64,000 bases of DNA from Myxococcales bacterium. GTDB taxonomy: Bacteria > Myxococcota > Myxococcia > Myxococcales > Myxococcaceae. Numbering within the stretch: the stretch's first letter is position 1; each line of letters starts with the position of its first letter. Both the position numbers and the translations under genes were made by a program. The stretch spans positions 1 through 64,000 of the forward strand of contig JADLDB010000092.1 of the NCBI GenBank assembly GCA_020846875.1, given 5' to 3'. This document shows positions 17,371 to 26,989 of this stretch, in pieces. The notes beneath the pieces were generated by a model. That model ran no database searches and was not told the origin of the DNA. It was given only the letters and a program-made list of their open reading frames with translations.

Positions 17371-19038
17371 GTGCGTGACGACACCACCGACCCGACGGCC
17401 ATCTCCTCCTCGGGGGTGAAGAAGCCGCTCATCGCCGGCCGCTACGAGGTGGAGCGCCGCCTGGGCAGCGGCGGCATGGGCACGGTGTACCTGGCGAAGC
17501 AGGTGGGCGTGGGCAACCGGGTGGCGCTGAAGTTCCTCGCCCCCCAGTTGTGCCACGACGAGGCCTTCGTGCAGCGCTTCCTGCGCGAGGCGCGCGTCTC
17601 GCTGGAAGTCACCCACCCCGGCGCGGCGCAGCTCTTGGACGCGGGCCGCGACGCCGACGGGCAGCTGTACATCGCCTTCGAGTACGTGGAAGGCGAGGAC
17701 CTCCGCGCGCGGCTGGAGCGCGACGGGGCGATGCCCTTCGACGAGGCGCGGCAGGTGGCGCTCAAGGTGGCCGAGGTGCTGGCCTTCGCCCACGCGCGCG
17801 GCGTGGTGCACCGGGACGTCAAGCCCGAGAACGTCCGCATCCGCAAAGACCTCGCGGGCACGCACGTCAAGGTGCTGGACTTTGGCATCGCCCGCTTCAC
17901 CCAGGACGCCGGGGCCCGCCTCACCGCCGAGGGCGGGCTGGCCGGCACGCCCAGGTACATGGCGCCGGAGCAAATCAAAGGCGCCGCCGTGGACGCCCGC
18001 GCCGACCTCTACGCGCTGGGGCTGCTCGTCTTCGAGATGATGACGGGCCGCGAAGCGCACCCCGCCACCAGCACCGCGCTGCTGCTGCTCCACCAACTGC
18101 AGGAGCCGCTGCCGCGCCTCGAGGACGCCCAGCCGGCGCGCGACTTCCCCGCGCTGGACGCGGTGCTGGCGAAGGCCTGCGCCAAGGACCCGTCGCAGCG
18201 CTACCCGGACATGGCGGCCTTCATCGGCGCGCTGATGGCGTTGCCCGACCCCGGGTGGCGCTCGGCCGGTGCACCCCTGCGCCCCGCGGTGGAGACGGAG
18301 TCGAAGCAGCCCACCGCGCTGGCCACGCCGCTGCCGCCGCAACCTCCCCTCGCCCCCATCGGGGGAGGGGGGCCGGGGGAGAAGGGGAGAGCCCGCGGGC
18401 TCGTCGTGCCGGCGCTGCTGGGCCTGGTGCTCCTCCTCCTGGGCGGAGTGGCGGCGTTGCTGCTGCGTCCGCCACCTGTCCCGGTGACGACGACGGTGGT
18501 GACCGCGCCGCCTCCCCTCGCGGCGAGCCCCTGCCCCGCCCTGGACACCTACGAGCCGTCCATCTCCCGCCTCTCGGTGCCGGAGCTGGAGGAGCGGGTG
18601 CTCAAGTCCCGCATCATGATGCCGTCGCAGAACAAGAAGCAGCTCGAGATGCTGCGCGCCACGGTGGGCAACTACGCCCCCGAGAAGCGCGACTGCATGT
18701 ACCGCTCGATGCTGGCGGGCAGCGTGGCCAGCGAGCAGACGATGCTCAAGAGCGTACCGGAGAACTGGGGCCAGGCCCACGAGGTGGAAGAGCTGCGCGC
18801 CTGGTTCCTCGACGTGCCGCTCCAGCAGAAGTGGACGATGGCCCAGCGCCAGGACGTGCTGGACCAGATTGACTCCCTCTTCATCGCCAGCCTGAAGAAG
18901 GAGGGCCCGGGCGACGAGGCGTACTGGCAGCGGATGTACTACGGCATCGAGTTGGCCTGCGAGGCGACCGACGCCACCCTGGAGCGCTTCCAGGCGAAGC
19001 GGCCGTCGTCGTGCCTCAACCTCACGCCGCGCCACTGA
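17371..19038 (+). CDS. Membrane Ser/Thr protein kinase with unique extracytoplasmic helical domain
   Basis: 555 residues from GTG 17371, with GGGGGAG upstream. This is a canonical Hanks kinase: GSGGMGTVYLA, K54 in VALKFL, HRDVKPEN (147-154), DFG at 170-172 and MAPEQI. A Pro/Gly-rich juxtamembrane segment follows (it contains the GC-rich palindrome at 18346-18372). One TM helix lies at about 344-366. The outer domain of about 190 residues is helical and contains four Cys (CPALD, RDCMYR, ELACEAT, SSCLN). It matches nothing I recognise. Unlike the other two kinases here, its catalytic loop is fully canonical. It sits divergently from the sigma/FecR operon. Confidence 0.93.
   Translation: MRDDTTDPTAISSSGVKKPLIAGRYEVERRLGSGGMGTVYLAKQVGVGNRVALKFLAPQLCHDEAFVQRFLREARVSLEVTHPGAAQLLDAGRDADGQLYIAFEYVEGEDLRARLERDGAMPFDEARQVALKVAEVLAFAHARGVVHRDVKPENVRIRKDLAGTHVKVLDFGIARFTQDAGARLTAEGGLAGTPRYMAPEQIKGAAVDARADLYALGLLVFEMMTGREAHPATSTALLLLHQLQEPLPRLEDAQPARDFPALDAVLAKACAKDPSQRYPDMAAFIGALMALPDPGWRSAGAPLRPAVETESKQPTALATPLPPQPPLAPIGGGGPGEKGRARGLVVPALLGLVLLLLGGVAALLLRPPPVPVTTTVVTAPPPLAASPCPALDTYEPSISRLSVPELEERVLKSRIMMPSQNKKQLEMLRATVGNYAPEKRDCMYRSMLAGSVASEQTMLKSVPENWGQAHEVEELRAWFLDVPLQQKWTMAQRQDVLDQIDSLFIASLKKEGPGDEAYWQRMYYGIELACEATDATLERFQAKRPSSCLNLTPRH
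18346..18372. repeat. GC-only hairpin inside the kinase coding sequence
   Basis: A 12-base stem with one mismatch and one wobble pair (18346-18357 against 18361-18372, three-base loop) lies in frame in the juxtamembrane linker. It encodes a Pro stretch followed by a Gly stretch (PPLAPIGGGG). The right side continues into more G-runs. It resembles the short palindromic spacer elements common in GC-rich genomes and may have inserted in frame. Confidence 0.5.
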
Positions 19039-19129
19039 CGCGACCTCCAAGACGTTCCGTCAGTTGGGTGCTGGTTTCCGGAAGGAACCGCGCTATGTGT
19101 GGCGTGTCGGCCGACCCGGAGGAAACACC

Positions 19130-20827
19130 TTGAAGCGAAGCCTGTCGTTGTGGGCGTTGTCGTTGGTGTTGGTGACGTGCACCTCGCAGACCGCGGGCCC
19201 CACCACCACCGCCAAGCTGTCCGCCGTGCGCGGCGTCGTCACCAGCACCACCGGAGCACCGCTGGCGAAGGTCGCTGTCGTCTCGGCACGCTCGGTCGCG
19301 ACCACCGACGCCACAGGGCACTATCAGCTCAAGGTGACGCCCGGCGATGCCGTGGTGCGCTTCAGGCTCGAGGGCTACGTCGAGTCCATCAAGAAGGTGG
19401 CCGTCGCCGAAGACAGCCCGACGCAGTTGCACGTCGGCCTGCTGCCGGCCGCGCCCGCGGTGACGGTGCCGGCGAGCGGTGGGCAGGTCTCCGGCTCCGG
19501 CGGCGCGAGGGTGTCCATTCCGTCGAACGCGTTCGTCTCGCCACAGGGCCAGCCCATCTCGGACGACGTGAAGGTGCGCCTGACCAACATCGACCCCACG
19601 ACGGTGCCGGTGCGCAACGCCGCGTCGGGAGGCTTCACGGCCAACACCGGCGCTGGACTCACCCAGCTCGAGTCCTTCGGGTTGATCTCCATCGACGTGA
19701 GAGACCCCCTCGGCCGCAAGCTCCAGGTCGCCTCGGGCAGCCAACTGGAGGTGGTGATGCCGGTCGCCCAGGGCGTCACCTCACCCGACAGCAGCCTGCC
19801 GCTGTGGAGCTTCAATGAGACCAGCGGCGAGTGGGACCCCGAAGGCACCGTCGCCCTCGACACGACCGGGAACACCTTCACCGCCTCGCTGGGCCACATG
19901 TCGACCTGGAACCTCGACAAGCCCTACCTGGCGACCTGCGTCGCCGGCTGTGTGGCCGAGAGGAACACCAGCGCGCCGCTCCCGGGGGCGTCGGTCCACG
20001 GCGATGGGCTCGACTACCTGGGGAGCAGCTCCACCACCGCCGGCGCCGACGGCTGCTTCCGGCTCGCCGTGCGGAAGTCAGCGAGCGTGCGCATCACCGG
20101 GACCCACGCGAGCGGAGGCGGCACCAGCGTCGACGTGACGACGGGCACCGCCGACACCACGGTTCCTCCTGCCGCTGGCACGCCCTGCCTCGACGCGGGC
20201 ACGCTGCTCGTCGAGAAAGATGTCTACACCTACGGGGACGCCACGACCGACTGCACTGCCCTGCTGAGCACCATGACCGGCGCCGCGTGCCAGTCCGACA
20301 TGGCGACCCTGATGGCCTGCTATCGCCCAGCGGGCGGCTGCACCATGTCGCAGCAGATGCAGGGGCAGGTCATCACCACCACCTCGATGTATGGCTCCGG
20401 CGCCTACAACCAGCAGACCATCGACACGGAGAACCCCGCCGGCTTCAGCTCCTTCACGACCGAGTTCCACGGCGTCGACGGCGCGCTCTGCTACTCCCTT
20501 CGCGTCGAGTCCGCCGCCTCCTTCGTCATCCTCGCGCCCGACTCGAAGGAGTACCGCATGACCTACGACGAGAGCGCCAACTCCATGACCGCCACCTGCC
20601 CCGACGGCTCGCGCTTCGTCATGGATGGCGCCACCACGGCGGCGATGTCAGCCTGTCAGCCCCAACAGTCATCGACAGGCGACACCTGTTCGCTCAACGT
20701 ACCGGGCAGTTGCACCAACTCCGCGGATTGCGCCAGCAGCGGCGGCACCTGCTGCCGCTACGCCAGCACGGCGTTTTGCACCACCAGCGACGGTTGCGCC
20801 GTGGTCGACGGCGGGGTGCTCCCCTAG
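19130..20827 (+). CDS. Secreted FAM171-like / carboxypeptidase-regulatory-domain protein
   Basis: 565 residues. I chose TTG 19130 because GGAGG sits 8 bases upstream and a signal peptide begins exactly there (KRSLSLWALSLVLVTC). The Cys may be a lipidation site, although Thr at -1 is unusual. Residues about 30-105 form a carboxypeptidase-regulatory-like beta-sandwich (AVRGVVTSTTGAPLAKVAV, TDATGHYQLKV). Residues about 120-290 match the FAM171-type domain (ARVSIPSNAFVSPQG, VKVRLTNIDPTTVPV, GQWDPEGT-like ending in HMSTWNLDKP). A second regulatory-like domain (about 290-360) and a Cys-rich C-terminus (CSLNVPGSCTNSADCASSGG) follow. Likely an adhesin or structural surface protein. No enzyme motif. 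Confidence 0.85.
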   Translation: MKRSLSLWALSLVLVTCTSQTAGPTTTAKLSAVRGVVTSTTGAPLAKVAVVSARSVATTDATGHYQLKVTPGDAVVRFRLEGYVESIKKVAVAEDSPTQLHVGLLPAAPAVTVPASGGQVSGSGGARVSIPSNAFVSPQGQPISDDVKVRLTNIDPTTVPVRNAASGGFTANTGAGLTQLESFGLISIDVRDPLGRKLQVASGSQLEVVMPVAQGVTSPDSSLPLWSFNETSGEWDPEGTVALDTTGNTFTASLGHMSTWNLDKPYLATCVAGCVAERNTSAPLPGASVHGDGLDYLGSSSTTAGADGCFRLAVRKSASVRITGTHASGGGTSVDVTTGTADTTVPPAAGTPCLDAGTLLVEKDVYTYGDATTDCTALLSTMTGAACQSDMATLMACYRPAGGCTMSQQMQGQVITTTSMYGSGAYNQQTIDTENPAGFSSFTTEFHGVDGALCYSLRVESAASFVILAPDSKEYRMTYDESANSMTATCPDGSRFVMDGATTAAMSACQPQQSSTGDTCSLNVPGSCTNSADCASSGGTCCRYASTAFCTTSDGCAVVDGGVLP

Positions 20828-20895
20828 TCGCGCGGCCGCAACGACGGCACCTCGGCGGGGGCGGCGGCTTCGCTCGCCCCACGCCCCAGCAGCAG

Positions 20896-22848
20896 TCACC
20901 CCTTCTTCGCGGCGTGCGCGTCGGCGACGGCGATGAGCTGCTCCACCACCTGCGGCTCGGCCAGGGTGCTGGTGTCGCCCAGGTTGTCCCGGGTGCCCTC
21001 GGCGACCTTGCGCAGGAGCCGCCGCATGATTTTCCCCGAGCGCGTCTTGGGCAGCCCGGGCACCACGTGGATGACGTCGGGCGTGGCGATGGGGCCGATG
21101 ACGTGCCGCACCTGCTCCTTCAGCATGCCCACCACCTGCGCCTTGTCCACGTCCTCCTGGCCCGAGCGCAGCACCACCCACGCGCAGATGCCCTGCCCCT
21201 TCAAGTCATGGGGAATGCCCACCACCGCCGCCTCGGCCACCGTCTCGTGCGCCACCAGCGCGCTCTCGATTTCCGCGGTGCCGATGCGGTGCCCCGAGAC
21301 GTTGAGCACGTCGTCCACCCGGCCGGTAATCCAGTAGTACCCGTCTTCGTCGCGGGTGCAGCCGTCGCCGGTGAAGTACAGGCCGGGGTAGGCGGAGAAG
21401 TAGACCTCCTTGAAGCGCCGGTGGTCGCCGTAGAGGGTGCGCGCCTGCCCGGGCCACGGCCGCTTGAGGCACAGGTTGCCCTTCACCCCGTTGCCCTGGA
21501 CCTCCTTCCCGTTCTCGTCCACCAGCACCGGCTCCACGCCGAAGAAGGGCACCGTGGCGCTCCCCGGCTTGGCCTCGATGGCCGCGGGCAGAGGTGAGAT
21601 GAGGACGCCGCCCGTCTCCGTCTGCCACCAGGTGTCCACCACCGCGCAGCGGCCGTCCCCGACGACGTCGTGGTACCACTTCCACACCTCGGGGTTGATG
21701 GGCTCGCCTACCGTGCCCAGCACCCGCAGGCTGGAGCGCTTCGTCTTCTTCACCGGCCCGGCGCCTTCCCGCATCAGGGCGCGCAGCGCGGTGGGCGACG
21801 TGTAACAGGTGGCCGCCTGCACGTCGTCGCACACCTGCCACAGCCGCGAGGCGTCGGGGTGGGTGGGCAGCCCTTCGAAGACGACGGTGGTGGTGCCGTG
21901 GGCCAGCGGCCCGTAGACGATGTACGAGTGGCCCGTCACCCAGCCGATGTCGGCGGTGCAGAAGTGCACGTCCCCGGGGCGAATGTCGAAGACGTACTCG
22001 AAGGTCATCATCGCGTAGAGCAGGTAGCCGGCGCTGGTGTGCAGGACGCCCTTGGGTTTGCCGGTGCTGCCGGAGGTGTAGAGGATGAAGAGCGGGTCTT
22101 CCGCGGCCATCCACTCCACCGGGCAGGTGCTGCGGTGCTTGGGCGTCTCTTCGTCGAGCCACAAGTCCCGGCCCTCCACCATCGGCACCGCGGCGTCGGT
22201 GCGGCGGGAGACGAGGACGTGCTGCACCACGCCCAGGCCCTCCACCGCCTCGTCGACGATGGCCTTCAAGGGGACGGCCTTGGCGCCGCGCAGCCCCTCG
22301 TTGGCGGTGATGACGATTTTCGCCCCGGCGTCGATGACGCGGTCGCGCAGCGAGTCGGCGGAGAAGCCGGCGAACACCACCGAGTGCACCGCCCCGATGC
22401 GGGCGCAGGCCAGCATGGCGTACACGAGGTCCGGCACCATCGGCAGGTAGAGGCAGACGCGGTCGCCCTTCTGCACGCCCAGGGCCTTGAGGACGTTGGC
22501 TACCCGGCCCACCTGGTGCTTGAGCTGCCGGTAGCTGATGCGCTCGTACTCGCCGGGGGCATTCCTGGCCCAGATGAGGGCCGGCTTGTGCGGCGTCTTC
22601 GCGGCGTGGCGGTCGACGGCGTTGTAGCAGACGTTGAGGCGGCCCCCGCCGAACCAGGAGAAGTCGACTTCTTCCCAGTCCACGTCCAGGGCCGAGTCGG
22701 GTGGGTGGAACCAGGTGAGGCGCTCGGTGGCCTCCTTCATCCAGAAGCCCTCCGGGTCCTCCAGCGACTGGCGGTACAGCCGCTGGTAGGCGTCGAGGGA
22801 ATTCAGCCTGGCGGACGCGCGCAGCGAGTCCTTGATGGGTACCTTCAT
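20896..22848 (-). CDS. acs: Acetyl-CoA synthetase
   Basis: 650 residues from ATG 22848, normal length for Acs. It has the N-terminal ACS domain ([16 protein letters not shown]), P-loop-like [21 protein letters not shown] (the Trp that limits the acyl pocket to acetate), [20 protein letters not shown] with the hinge Asp, and [11 protein letters not shown] with the catalytic, acetylatable Lys near the C-terminus. It activates acetate to acetyl-CoA via acetyl-AMP in the cytoplasm. It is a single gene flanked by unrelated secreted-protein genes. No deacetylase or acetyltransferase lies beside it. Confidence 0.97.
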   Translation of the reverse strand: MKVPIKDSLRASARLNSLDAYQRLYRQSLEDPEGFWMKEATERLTWFHPPDSALDVDWEEVDFSWFGGGRLNVCYNAVDRHAAKTPHKPALIWARNAPGEYERISYRQLKHQVGRVANVLKALGVQKGDRVCLYLPMVPDLVYAMLACARIGAVHSVVFAGFSADSLRDRVIDAGAKIVITANEGLRGAKAVPLKAIVDEAVEGLGVVQHVLVSRRTDAAVPMVEGRDLWLDEETPKHRSTCPVEWMAAEDPLFILYTSGSTGKPKGVLHTSAGYLLYAMMTFEYVFDIRPGDVHFCTADIGWVTGHSYIVYGPLAHGTTTVVFEGLPTHPDASRLWQVCDDVQAATCYTSPTALRALMREGAGPVKKTKRSSLRVLGTVGEPINPEVWKWYHDVVGDGRCAVVDTWWQTETGGVLISPLPAAIEAKPGSATVPFFGVEPVLVDENGKEVQGNGVKGNLCLKRPWPGQARTLYGDHRRFKEVYFSAYPGLYFTGDGCTRDEDGYYWITGRVDDVLNVSGHRIGTAEIESALVAHETVAEAAVVGIPHDLKGQGICAWVVLRSGQEDVDKAQVVGMLKEQVRHVIGPIATPDVIHVVPGLPKTRSGKIMRRLLRKVAEGTRDNLGDTSTLAEPQVVEQLIAVADAHAAKKG

Positions 22849-22890
22849 GGAAGTCCTCAGAGCGTGCGTGAGGCGGGTGACGGCCGAAGG

Positions 22891-23265
22891 CTACCTGGCC
22901 GCCCAGCCGCCGCCCATGCCGGTGCAGTCGGCGCTGGCGGTGGAGGCGTCCCAATCGGGGGCGTAATAGAAGTGCAGCACCACCCGCTGGGCGACGGACG
23001 GCCGCTTGGTGCACACCCCCACCGCGCCCGTCGGGCACTCGCCGGTGAAGACGGTGCCGCTCAGGGTGCTGGTGCACAGCACGTTGAAGTCGACGTTGAC
23101 GTTGGTCTCCGCCTGCTTGTCGCCGCGCCACTCCTGACACTGGCCGTGCGCCGCCGCGCCGGAGTTGGTGCGGAGGTCGCAGGTCATCATCAGGGGGGAG
23201 GTGGCGCTGAGCCCCCCGCCGCAGCCCGCCAGCACGAGGGTGACGCCGAGGAGAAGTCGTCGCAT
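22891..23265 (-). CDS. Small Cys-containing lipoprotein, function unknown
   Basis: 124 residues from ATG 23265, fixed by the signal peptide (MRRLLLGVTLVLAGC). The mature part has six further Cys (MTCDL, GQCQEW, VLCTS, GECPTG, GVCTKR, ADCTGMG), probably disulfide-bonded. The segment SVAQRVVLHFYYAPDW is strand-like. No family is recognised. It ends 42 bp before acs begins and starts 16 bp after the next gene on the same strand ends, so the three could be co-transcribed. Confidence 0.75.
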   Translation of the reverse strand: MRRLLLGVTLVLAGCGGGLSATSPLMMTCDLRTNSGAAAHGQCQEWRGDKQAETNVNVDFNVLCTSTLSGTVFTGECPTGAVGVCTKRPSVAQRVVLHFYYAPDWDASTASADCTGMGGGWAAR

Positions 23266-23281
23266 GGGCGCGGAAGGTAGC

Positions 23282-24145
23282 TCAGAGCTCGGCGACCAGG
23301 CCGGCTTCGAAGCCGGCGCGCACCTCGTGGCCGAAGGAGTAGACGTTGCCGCCGATTCGCGCGGTGAGCGGCCCGGAGAGGGAGAGAACGAAGGCGCCGT
23401 CGAGGCGCAAGTCGGTGTACGGAGGGCCCACCAGAATCGCGGGCCGCAGCTCGAGGCCGAAGCGCTGGATGGGGCCGTTGCGCCAGAAGGTGTACTCGTG
23501 GGGCAGCGCGGCCTCGAAGCCGTGCACCCGGGTACCGTGGTAGTCGACGCTGCGGTAGCCGAGCGCCAGCGCACCTGAGACGTGGGCCCTGGGCTTGATG
23601 CGCACCAGGAAGTGCATGTCCCACTGGGCGCCTGCGGCCGGCGCGTGGCGGAAGCCGAGGTCCGCGCCGAAGTAGCTGTAGCCGAGGGACGCGCGGGCGC
23701 CGTAGTGGCCGGCGAGGAAGCTCTGCCCGCCGACTTCCGGGGGCGTCCAGGTGCCGCCGCCCAGCAGGCGGACGTCGGCGCCGAAGCCGGAGAAGCGATT
23801 CAGGACGTCCGGCGGGGCGTCCTCGTCGACGGCGTAGATGATGATGGGGAGGAGGGCCACCAGCACCACCGCGACGAGGAGCGCCGCTTCTCCGCCACCG
23901 CCGATGCCGCCCGCGTTGGGGACCGTCTTCAGCGGCGCGTCCGCGGGAGGAGAGCCGGACGGGGTCGGCAGCGAGCTGCTGCTGGGGCCGGGGGCGCGGG
24001 GCGCGACCACCTGGCGAGGGACCGGGTCGACGAAGGTCTGCAGGGGCTCCTCGCGGCAGCGCGGGTCCTCCGGGTCGCGGCAGGTGGGCGTCTCCTGGGC
24101 GAAGGCGAGCGCCGGAATCAGCAGGAGGGCGAGGACGATGCGCAC
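23282..24145 (-). CDS. Predicted outer-membrane beta-barrel protein
   Basis: 287 residues from GTG 24145, set by a signal peptide (RIVLALLLIPALAFAQ, cleavage after AFA). A Pro/Ser-rich segment (about 25-75) is followed by one hydrophobic helix (about 84-104, AALLVAVVLVALLPIIIYAV). Then come about 180 residues of alternating polar/hydrophobic strands ending in a C-terminal Leu (FGADVRLLGGGTWTPPEVGG, ARASLGYSYFGADLGFRHA, GHEVRAGFEAGLVAEL). This is typical of small porin-like or OmpW-like barrels. The internal hydrophobic helix before the barrel is unusual and may be an uncleaved anchor. No family assignment. Confidence 0.72.
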   Translation of the reverse strand: MRIVLALLLIPALAFAQETPTCRDPEDPRCREEPLQTFVDPVPRQVVAPRAPGPSSSSLPTPSGSPPADAPLKTVPNAGGIGGGGEAALLVAVVLVALLPIIIYAVDEDAPPDVLNRFSGFGADVRLLGGGTWTPPEVGGQSFLAGHYGARASLGYSYFGADLGFRHAPAAGAQWDMHFLVRIKPRAHVSGALALGYRSVDYHGTRVHGFEAALPHEYTFWRNGPIQRFGLELRPAILVGPPYTDLRLDGAFVLSLSGPLTARIGGNVYSFGHEVRAGFEAGLVAEL

Positions 24146-24249
24146 GGGGGCGCAGAGAGCAGGCGCCGTACCGCGGCGGAGGTGCGCGAGACGAGGGGGA
24201 GGCTCAGGGGAGCTGCGCAAGGGCGTGCGCAGCGTTCTCCGGCGGTGGC

Positions 24250-24765
24250 TCAGCACCCGGCGGGCTTGAAGCCGCACACCCAGCCGCCGTCGACGCAGGA
24301 CGGCGCGCCGCAGCAGTCGCCGGGCTCGCCCCAGCAGGTGTCGGGGGCGCACAGCGTCGTCTCGACGAAGGGGCGCTCGCAGCTCCACTGGCCGTTGCGG
24401 CACACGGGCGCGAGGAAGGCGTCGGAGCCGCAGAAGTCCGTGCACTGGAAGCCCTGTGGCTGGCCCTCGCAGGTGCAGAAGGAGCCCTGGGTGCAGGCCC
24501 AGGCGCCATCGACGCAGGTGGCGCTGGAGATGCGCGTCGCGCCGGCGCAGCAGTCGGGGCCGAAGGGGACGTTGCCGCAGGGCAGCACGACGCCCGCGTC
24601 TTCCGCGCCGGCATCGGCCGCCGCCGTAAGCACCTGGCCCGCGTCCTCGGGGGGGAAGAAGCGGTCGACGCAGTCCGGGCAGGGGGCGTGGGGCGAAGGG
24701 GGCGTGAGGCCGGCGCGGCCGCAGCCGGCGAGGGCGAAGGCAAGCAGCGCGGTCAGAAGTCGCAT
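24250..24765 (-). CDS. Cys-rich lipoprotein, function unknown
   Basis: 171 residues from ATG 24765, set by MRLLTALLAFALAGC. The mature protein contains about 18 Cys in short disulfide-type repeats (ATCVDGAWACTQGSFC, PVCRNGQWSCERP, PSCVDGGWVCGFK). The repeated motif CxxGxWxC occurs three times. It is likely an exported, disulfide-stabilised surface protein. It shares no operon partner of known function. It is the same style of protein as 9951-12176 and 55200-57119 but lacks a propeller. Confidence 0.78.
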   Translation of the reverse strand: MRLLTALLAFALAGCGRAGLTPPSPHAPCPDCVDRFFPPEDAGQVLTAAADAGAEDAGVVLPCGNVPFGPDCCAGATRISSATCVDGAWACTQGSFCTCEGQPQGFQCTDFCGSDAFLAPVCRNGQWSCERPFVETTLCAPDTCWGEPGDCCGAPSCVDGGWVCGFKPAGC

Positions 24766-24934
24766 GCAGGCAGGCGGTGAGAGCACGGCCCAGGCCAGCC
24801 AGGAGACGGGCGCAAAGGTGCGAGACGTGGGCGGTGAGGCGCTGGCGTGACGACGGAATTCTGAGTGAAGCCGTGGAAGGGCGTCGCTGACCCACACGAC
24901 GTAGAGCGTCCACGCGCTCGGCATGGTGCGTTGG

Positions 24935-25060
24935 TCATCGACAAGGGCCGTGGGCGCGTGCGGACGAAGGGGGCAGACCGGACATCGCCATTCCCGCGGG
25001 GACGGCGAGGAGCACCGCCTGGAGCCAGTTCAGTGCAGAGATGAGCTGCAGGCCGTTCAT
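24935..25060 (-). CDS. Possible 41-residue hydrophobic peptide
   Basis: ATG 25060 has GGAG 8 bases upstream. It encodes a short peptide with a hydrophobic core (LQAVLLAVPAGMAMSG) and then stops. It could be a small membrane peptide or a chance frame in the 370-bp gap between the two lipoprotein genes at 24765 and 25137. Nothing else is visible in that gap. Codon bias is not informative at this length. Confidence 0.25.
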   Translation of the reverse strand: MNGLQLISALNWLQAVLLAVPAGMAMSGLPPSSARAHGPCR

Positions 25061-25136
25061 GCCGCGCTCCACGTCGCCCGAGCTTGACTGACCCAGGACG
25101 TCTCGAGTGGCGTCGCCAAGGTGACCGCGCCCCGAG

Positions 25137-26975
25137 TCAAGGCGGCGCAGTGCCCTCGCAGTCGCCGTCCACCACCTCGGGCAGCGGCCGCCAGCGGTTG
25201 CCCGGGAAGGTGAGGTTGGGCACCGCGGCGCCGCCCCGCTGCCGGTGCACCCACACACACTCCCCATACCAGCGGAGGATGTCGTCGGGCGCGCTGCCCA
25301 CGCCCAGCAGCAGCTTCACCAGGTTGTAGCCGTCGGCCGTGCCCCCGTCCGTCTGCAGCGTCACGGTGGACAGCCCGTCGATGGCGATGTCCCAGCACTC
25401 CTGGGCGCCCTGCCGCGACTCGAGGGTGAGGCGCGGGCTGACGGCGTAGCGGCGGCGGAACTCCGCGTCCGTCCCGCGCGCGGGGTTGGAGGTGGCCCGC
25501 ACCTCGTCCACGTCCAGCGCGCCGTCGCCGTCGCCGTCCCGCAGCGGCTGGCGCCTCGTGGCGTCCATGTCTCCCCGGGCCTCCTGGAGGTCGGTGACGC
25601 CGTCGAAGTCCGAGTCCAACAGCGCGGCGGAGGTGCCCAGCACGTTCTCCTCGAACTGAGACAACCCGTCACCGTCCACGTCCCGGCACACGCAGTTGGG
25701 CGTCATGGGGCTGGCGGGGTCGCACCCGCGCGCGTCCTTTACCTTCGGGTCGAAGAGGGCGGCGGCGCGCTGCACCTCGAAGCCGTCGGACAGGCAGTCG
25801 CCGTCGGTGTCGGGGTTGAGCGGCTCGGTGGCCACCTCCGCTTCGCGCGCGTCGGACAGGCCGTCGCCGTCGCTGTCCGGGAGGGGCGCGGTGTCGGAGG
25901 CCACCGAGCGCAGCGGCAGGGCCCACAGCACCTGCGCCGACGCCACGCCTCCGTCGACGAAGTCCACCTGGCTCAACGGGTTGTCCGTCCCGGCGGTGTC
26001 CAGGTCGCGGGCGGCGCCGCCTCCGCGCGTGGACAACAGGCCCAGCAGGTTGCGCGCGTCCGTCTTCGCCGCCTGGTACTGCCCGCCCGGCGCGACGCCT
26101 GCGTAGCGGCCGAAGGCGTCGTCGCAGACGGGCCCGCAGGCGGCCAGGTTGGCGTCGTTGAAGAAGAAGACGGTGTCGAAGGTGAAGGCGCGCGCCGGCG
26201 CCGCGGCCGTCTTCAGCGCGTCGACGAGGGAGAGGAGGTCGGCCGTCTGGTTGAGGGAGCCTCCGTCGAGGCCTGCCACGTCGTTGCAGAAGGTACTGCT
26301 GTCCGGCCACAGGCCCTCCACCATCGCCGGCGTGGCCCCCGCGTCCTGGGTGTCGTCGGCCAGGCAGCGGGGCGAGGGCGGCCCGTCCGTCAGCACCACC
26401 AGGCGGAAGGTGGTGCGGCTCAACATCCCCGGGTCGATTTGCCGCATCGCCTGCACCTCGGCGGAGAGGCGGGCGTGGGCGAAGGCGAGGGCGCCTTCGA
26501 GGTTGCTGGGGCCCGCCGGGGGCGCCTGGAGGAAGGCCTGGACCTGGGCGCGGAAGGCCGCATCCGGCCGGACGAAGCCGCCCGGGAAGGACGGGAGGGA
26601 GCCGGTGACGGCCTCGCCGAAGAAGGACACGCTGACGAGAGCCTCCGGCGCGGCCTGGGCGCGGCCAAGGAAGGCGTCGAGGGTGGCTTCCCGCCGGGAC
26701 ACGCCGCCCATGCCGGTGAAACCCAGGCAGGCCCCGGCGTCGGAGGCGGTGCCCGGGTCGCTCAGGCAGGTGCTGCCCGAGGTGTCCACCAGCACCAGCA
26801 CCTTGGTGGGGGCGGACACCAACTCCGGGGTGAGGCACAGCGTGGCGGTGGACAGGCGCACCTCGTCCGTCCGCCCTGCGTCTCCCCCGTCCGGCAGAAG
26901 GGGCGAGTCCCCGCTGCACTGGCAGCCACTGCCCACCAGCGCCGCCAGCAGCAGCGCGCAGCTTCGAGTCGTCAT
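25137..26975 (-). CDS. VWA-domain lipoprotein with calcium-binding thrombospondin-3-like repeats
   Basis: 612 residues from ATG 26975, with AGGAGG about 10 bases upstream. The lipobox is VGSGC. A von Willebrand A domain begins at about 58 with an intact MIDAS DTSGS (D64, S66, S68) and LVVLTDGPPSPRC further on. From about 395 to 520 there are five DxDxDGxxD-type calcium loops (DSDGDGLSDA, DTDGDCLSDG, DVDGDGLSQF, DSDFDGVTDL, DGDGDGALDV). A C-terminal domain of about 100 residues follows. This is a surface protein likely to bind ligands in a metal-dependent way. The Asp-rich repeats are typical of myxobacterial extracellular proteins. Transcribed in the same direction as the relic and haem gene upstream. 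Confidence 0.9.
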   Translation of the reverse strand: MTTRSCALLLAALVGSGCQCSGDSPLLPDGGDAGRTDEVRLSTATLCLTPELVSAPTKVLVLVDTSGSTCLSDPGTASDAGACLGFTGMGGVSRREATLDAFLGRAQAAPEALVSVSFFGEAVTGSLPSFPGGFVRPDAAFRAQVQAFLQAPPAGPSNLEGALAFAHARLSAEVQAMRQIDPGMLSRTTFRLVVLTDGPPSPRCLADDTQDAGATPAMVEGLWPDSSTFCNDVAGLDGGSLNQTADLLSLVDALKTAAAPARAFTFDTVFFFNDANLAACGPVCDDAFGRYAGVAPGGQYQAAKTDARNLLGLLSTRGGGAARDLDTAGTDNPLSQVDFVDGGVASAQVLWALPLRSVASDTAPLPDSDGDGLSDAREAEVATEPLNPDTDGDCLSDGFEVQRAAALFDPKVKDARGCDPASPMTPNCVCRDVDGDGLSQFEENVLGTSAALLDSDFDGVTDLQEARGDMDATRRQPLRDGDGDGALDVDEVRATSNPARGTDAEFRRRYAVSPRLTLESRQGAQECWDIAIDGLSTVTLQTDGGTADGYNLVKLLLGVGSAPDDILRWYGECVWVHRQRGGAAVPNLTFPGNRWRPLPEVVDGDCEGTAPP

Positions 26976-26989
26976 GGAGGTGAGTCCTC

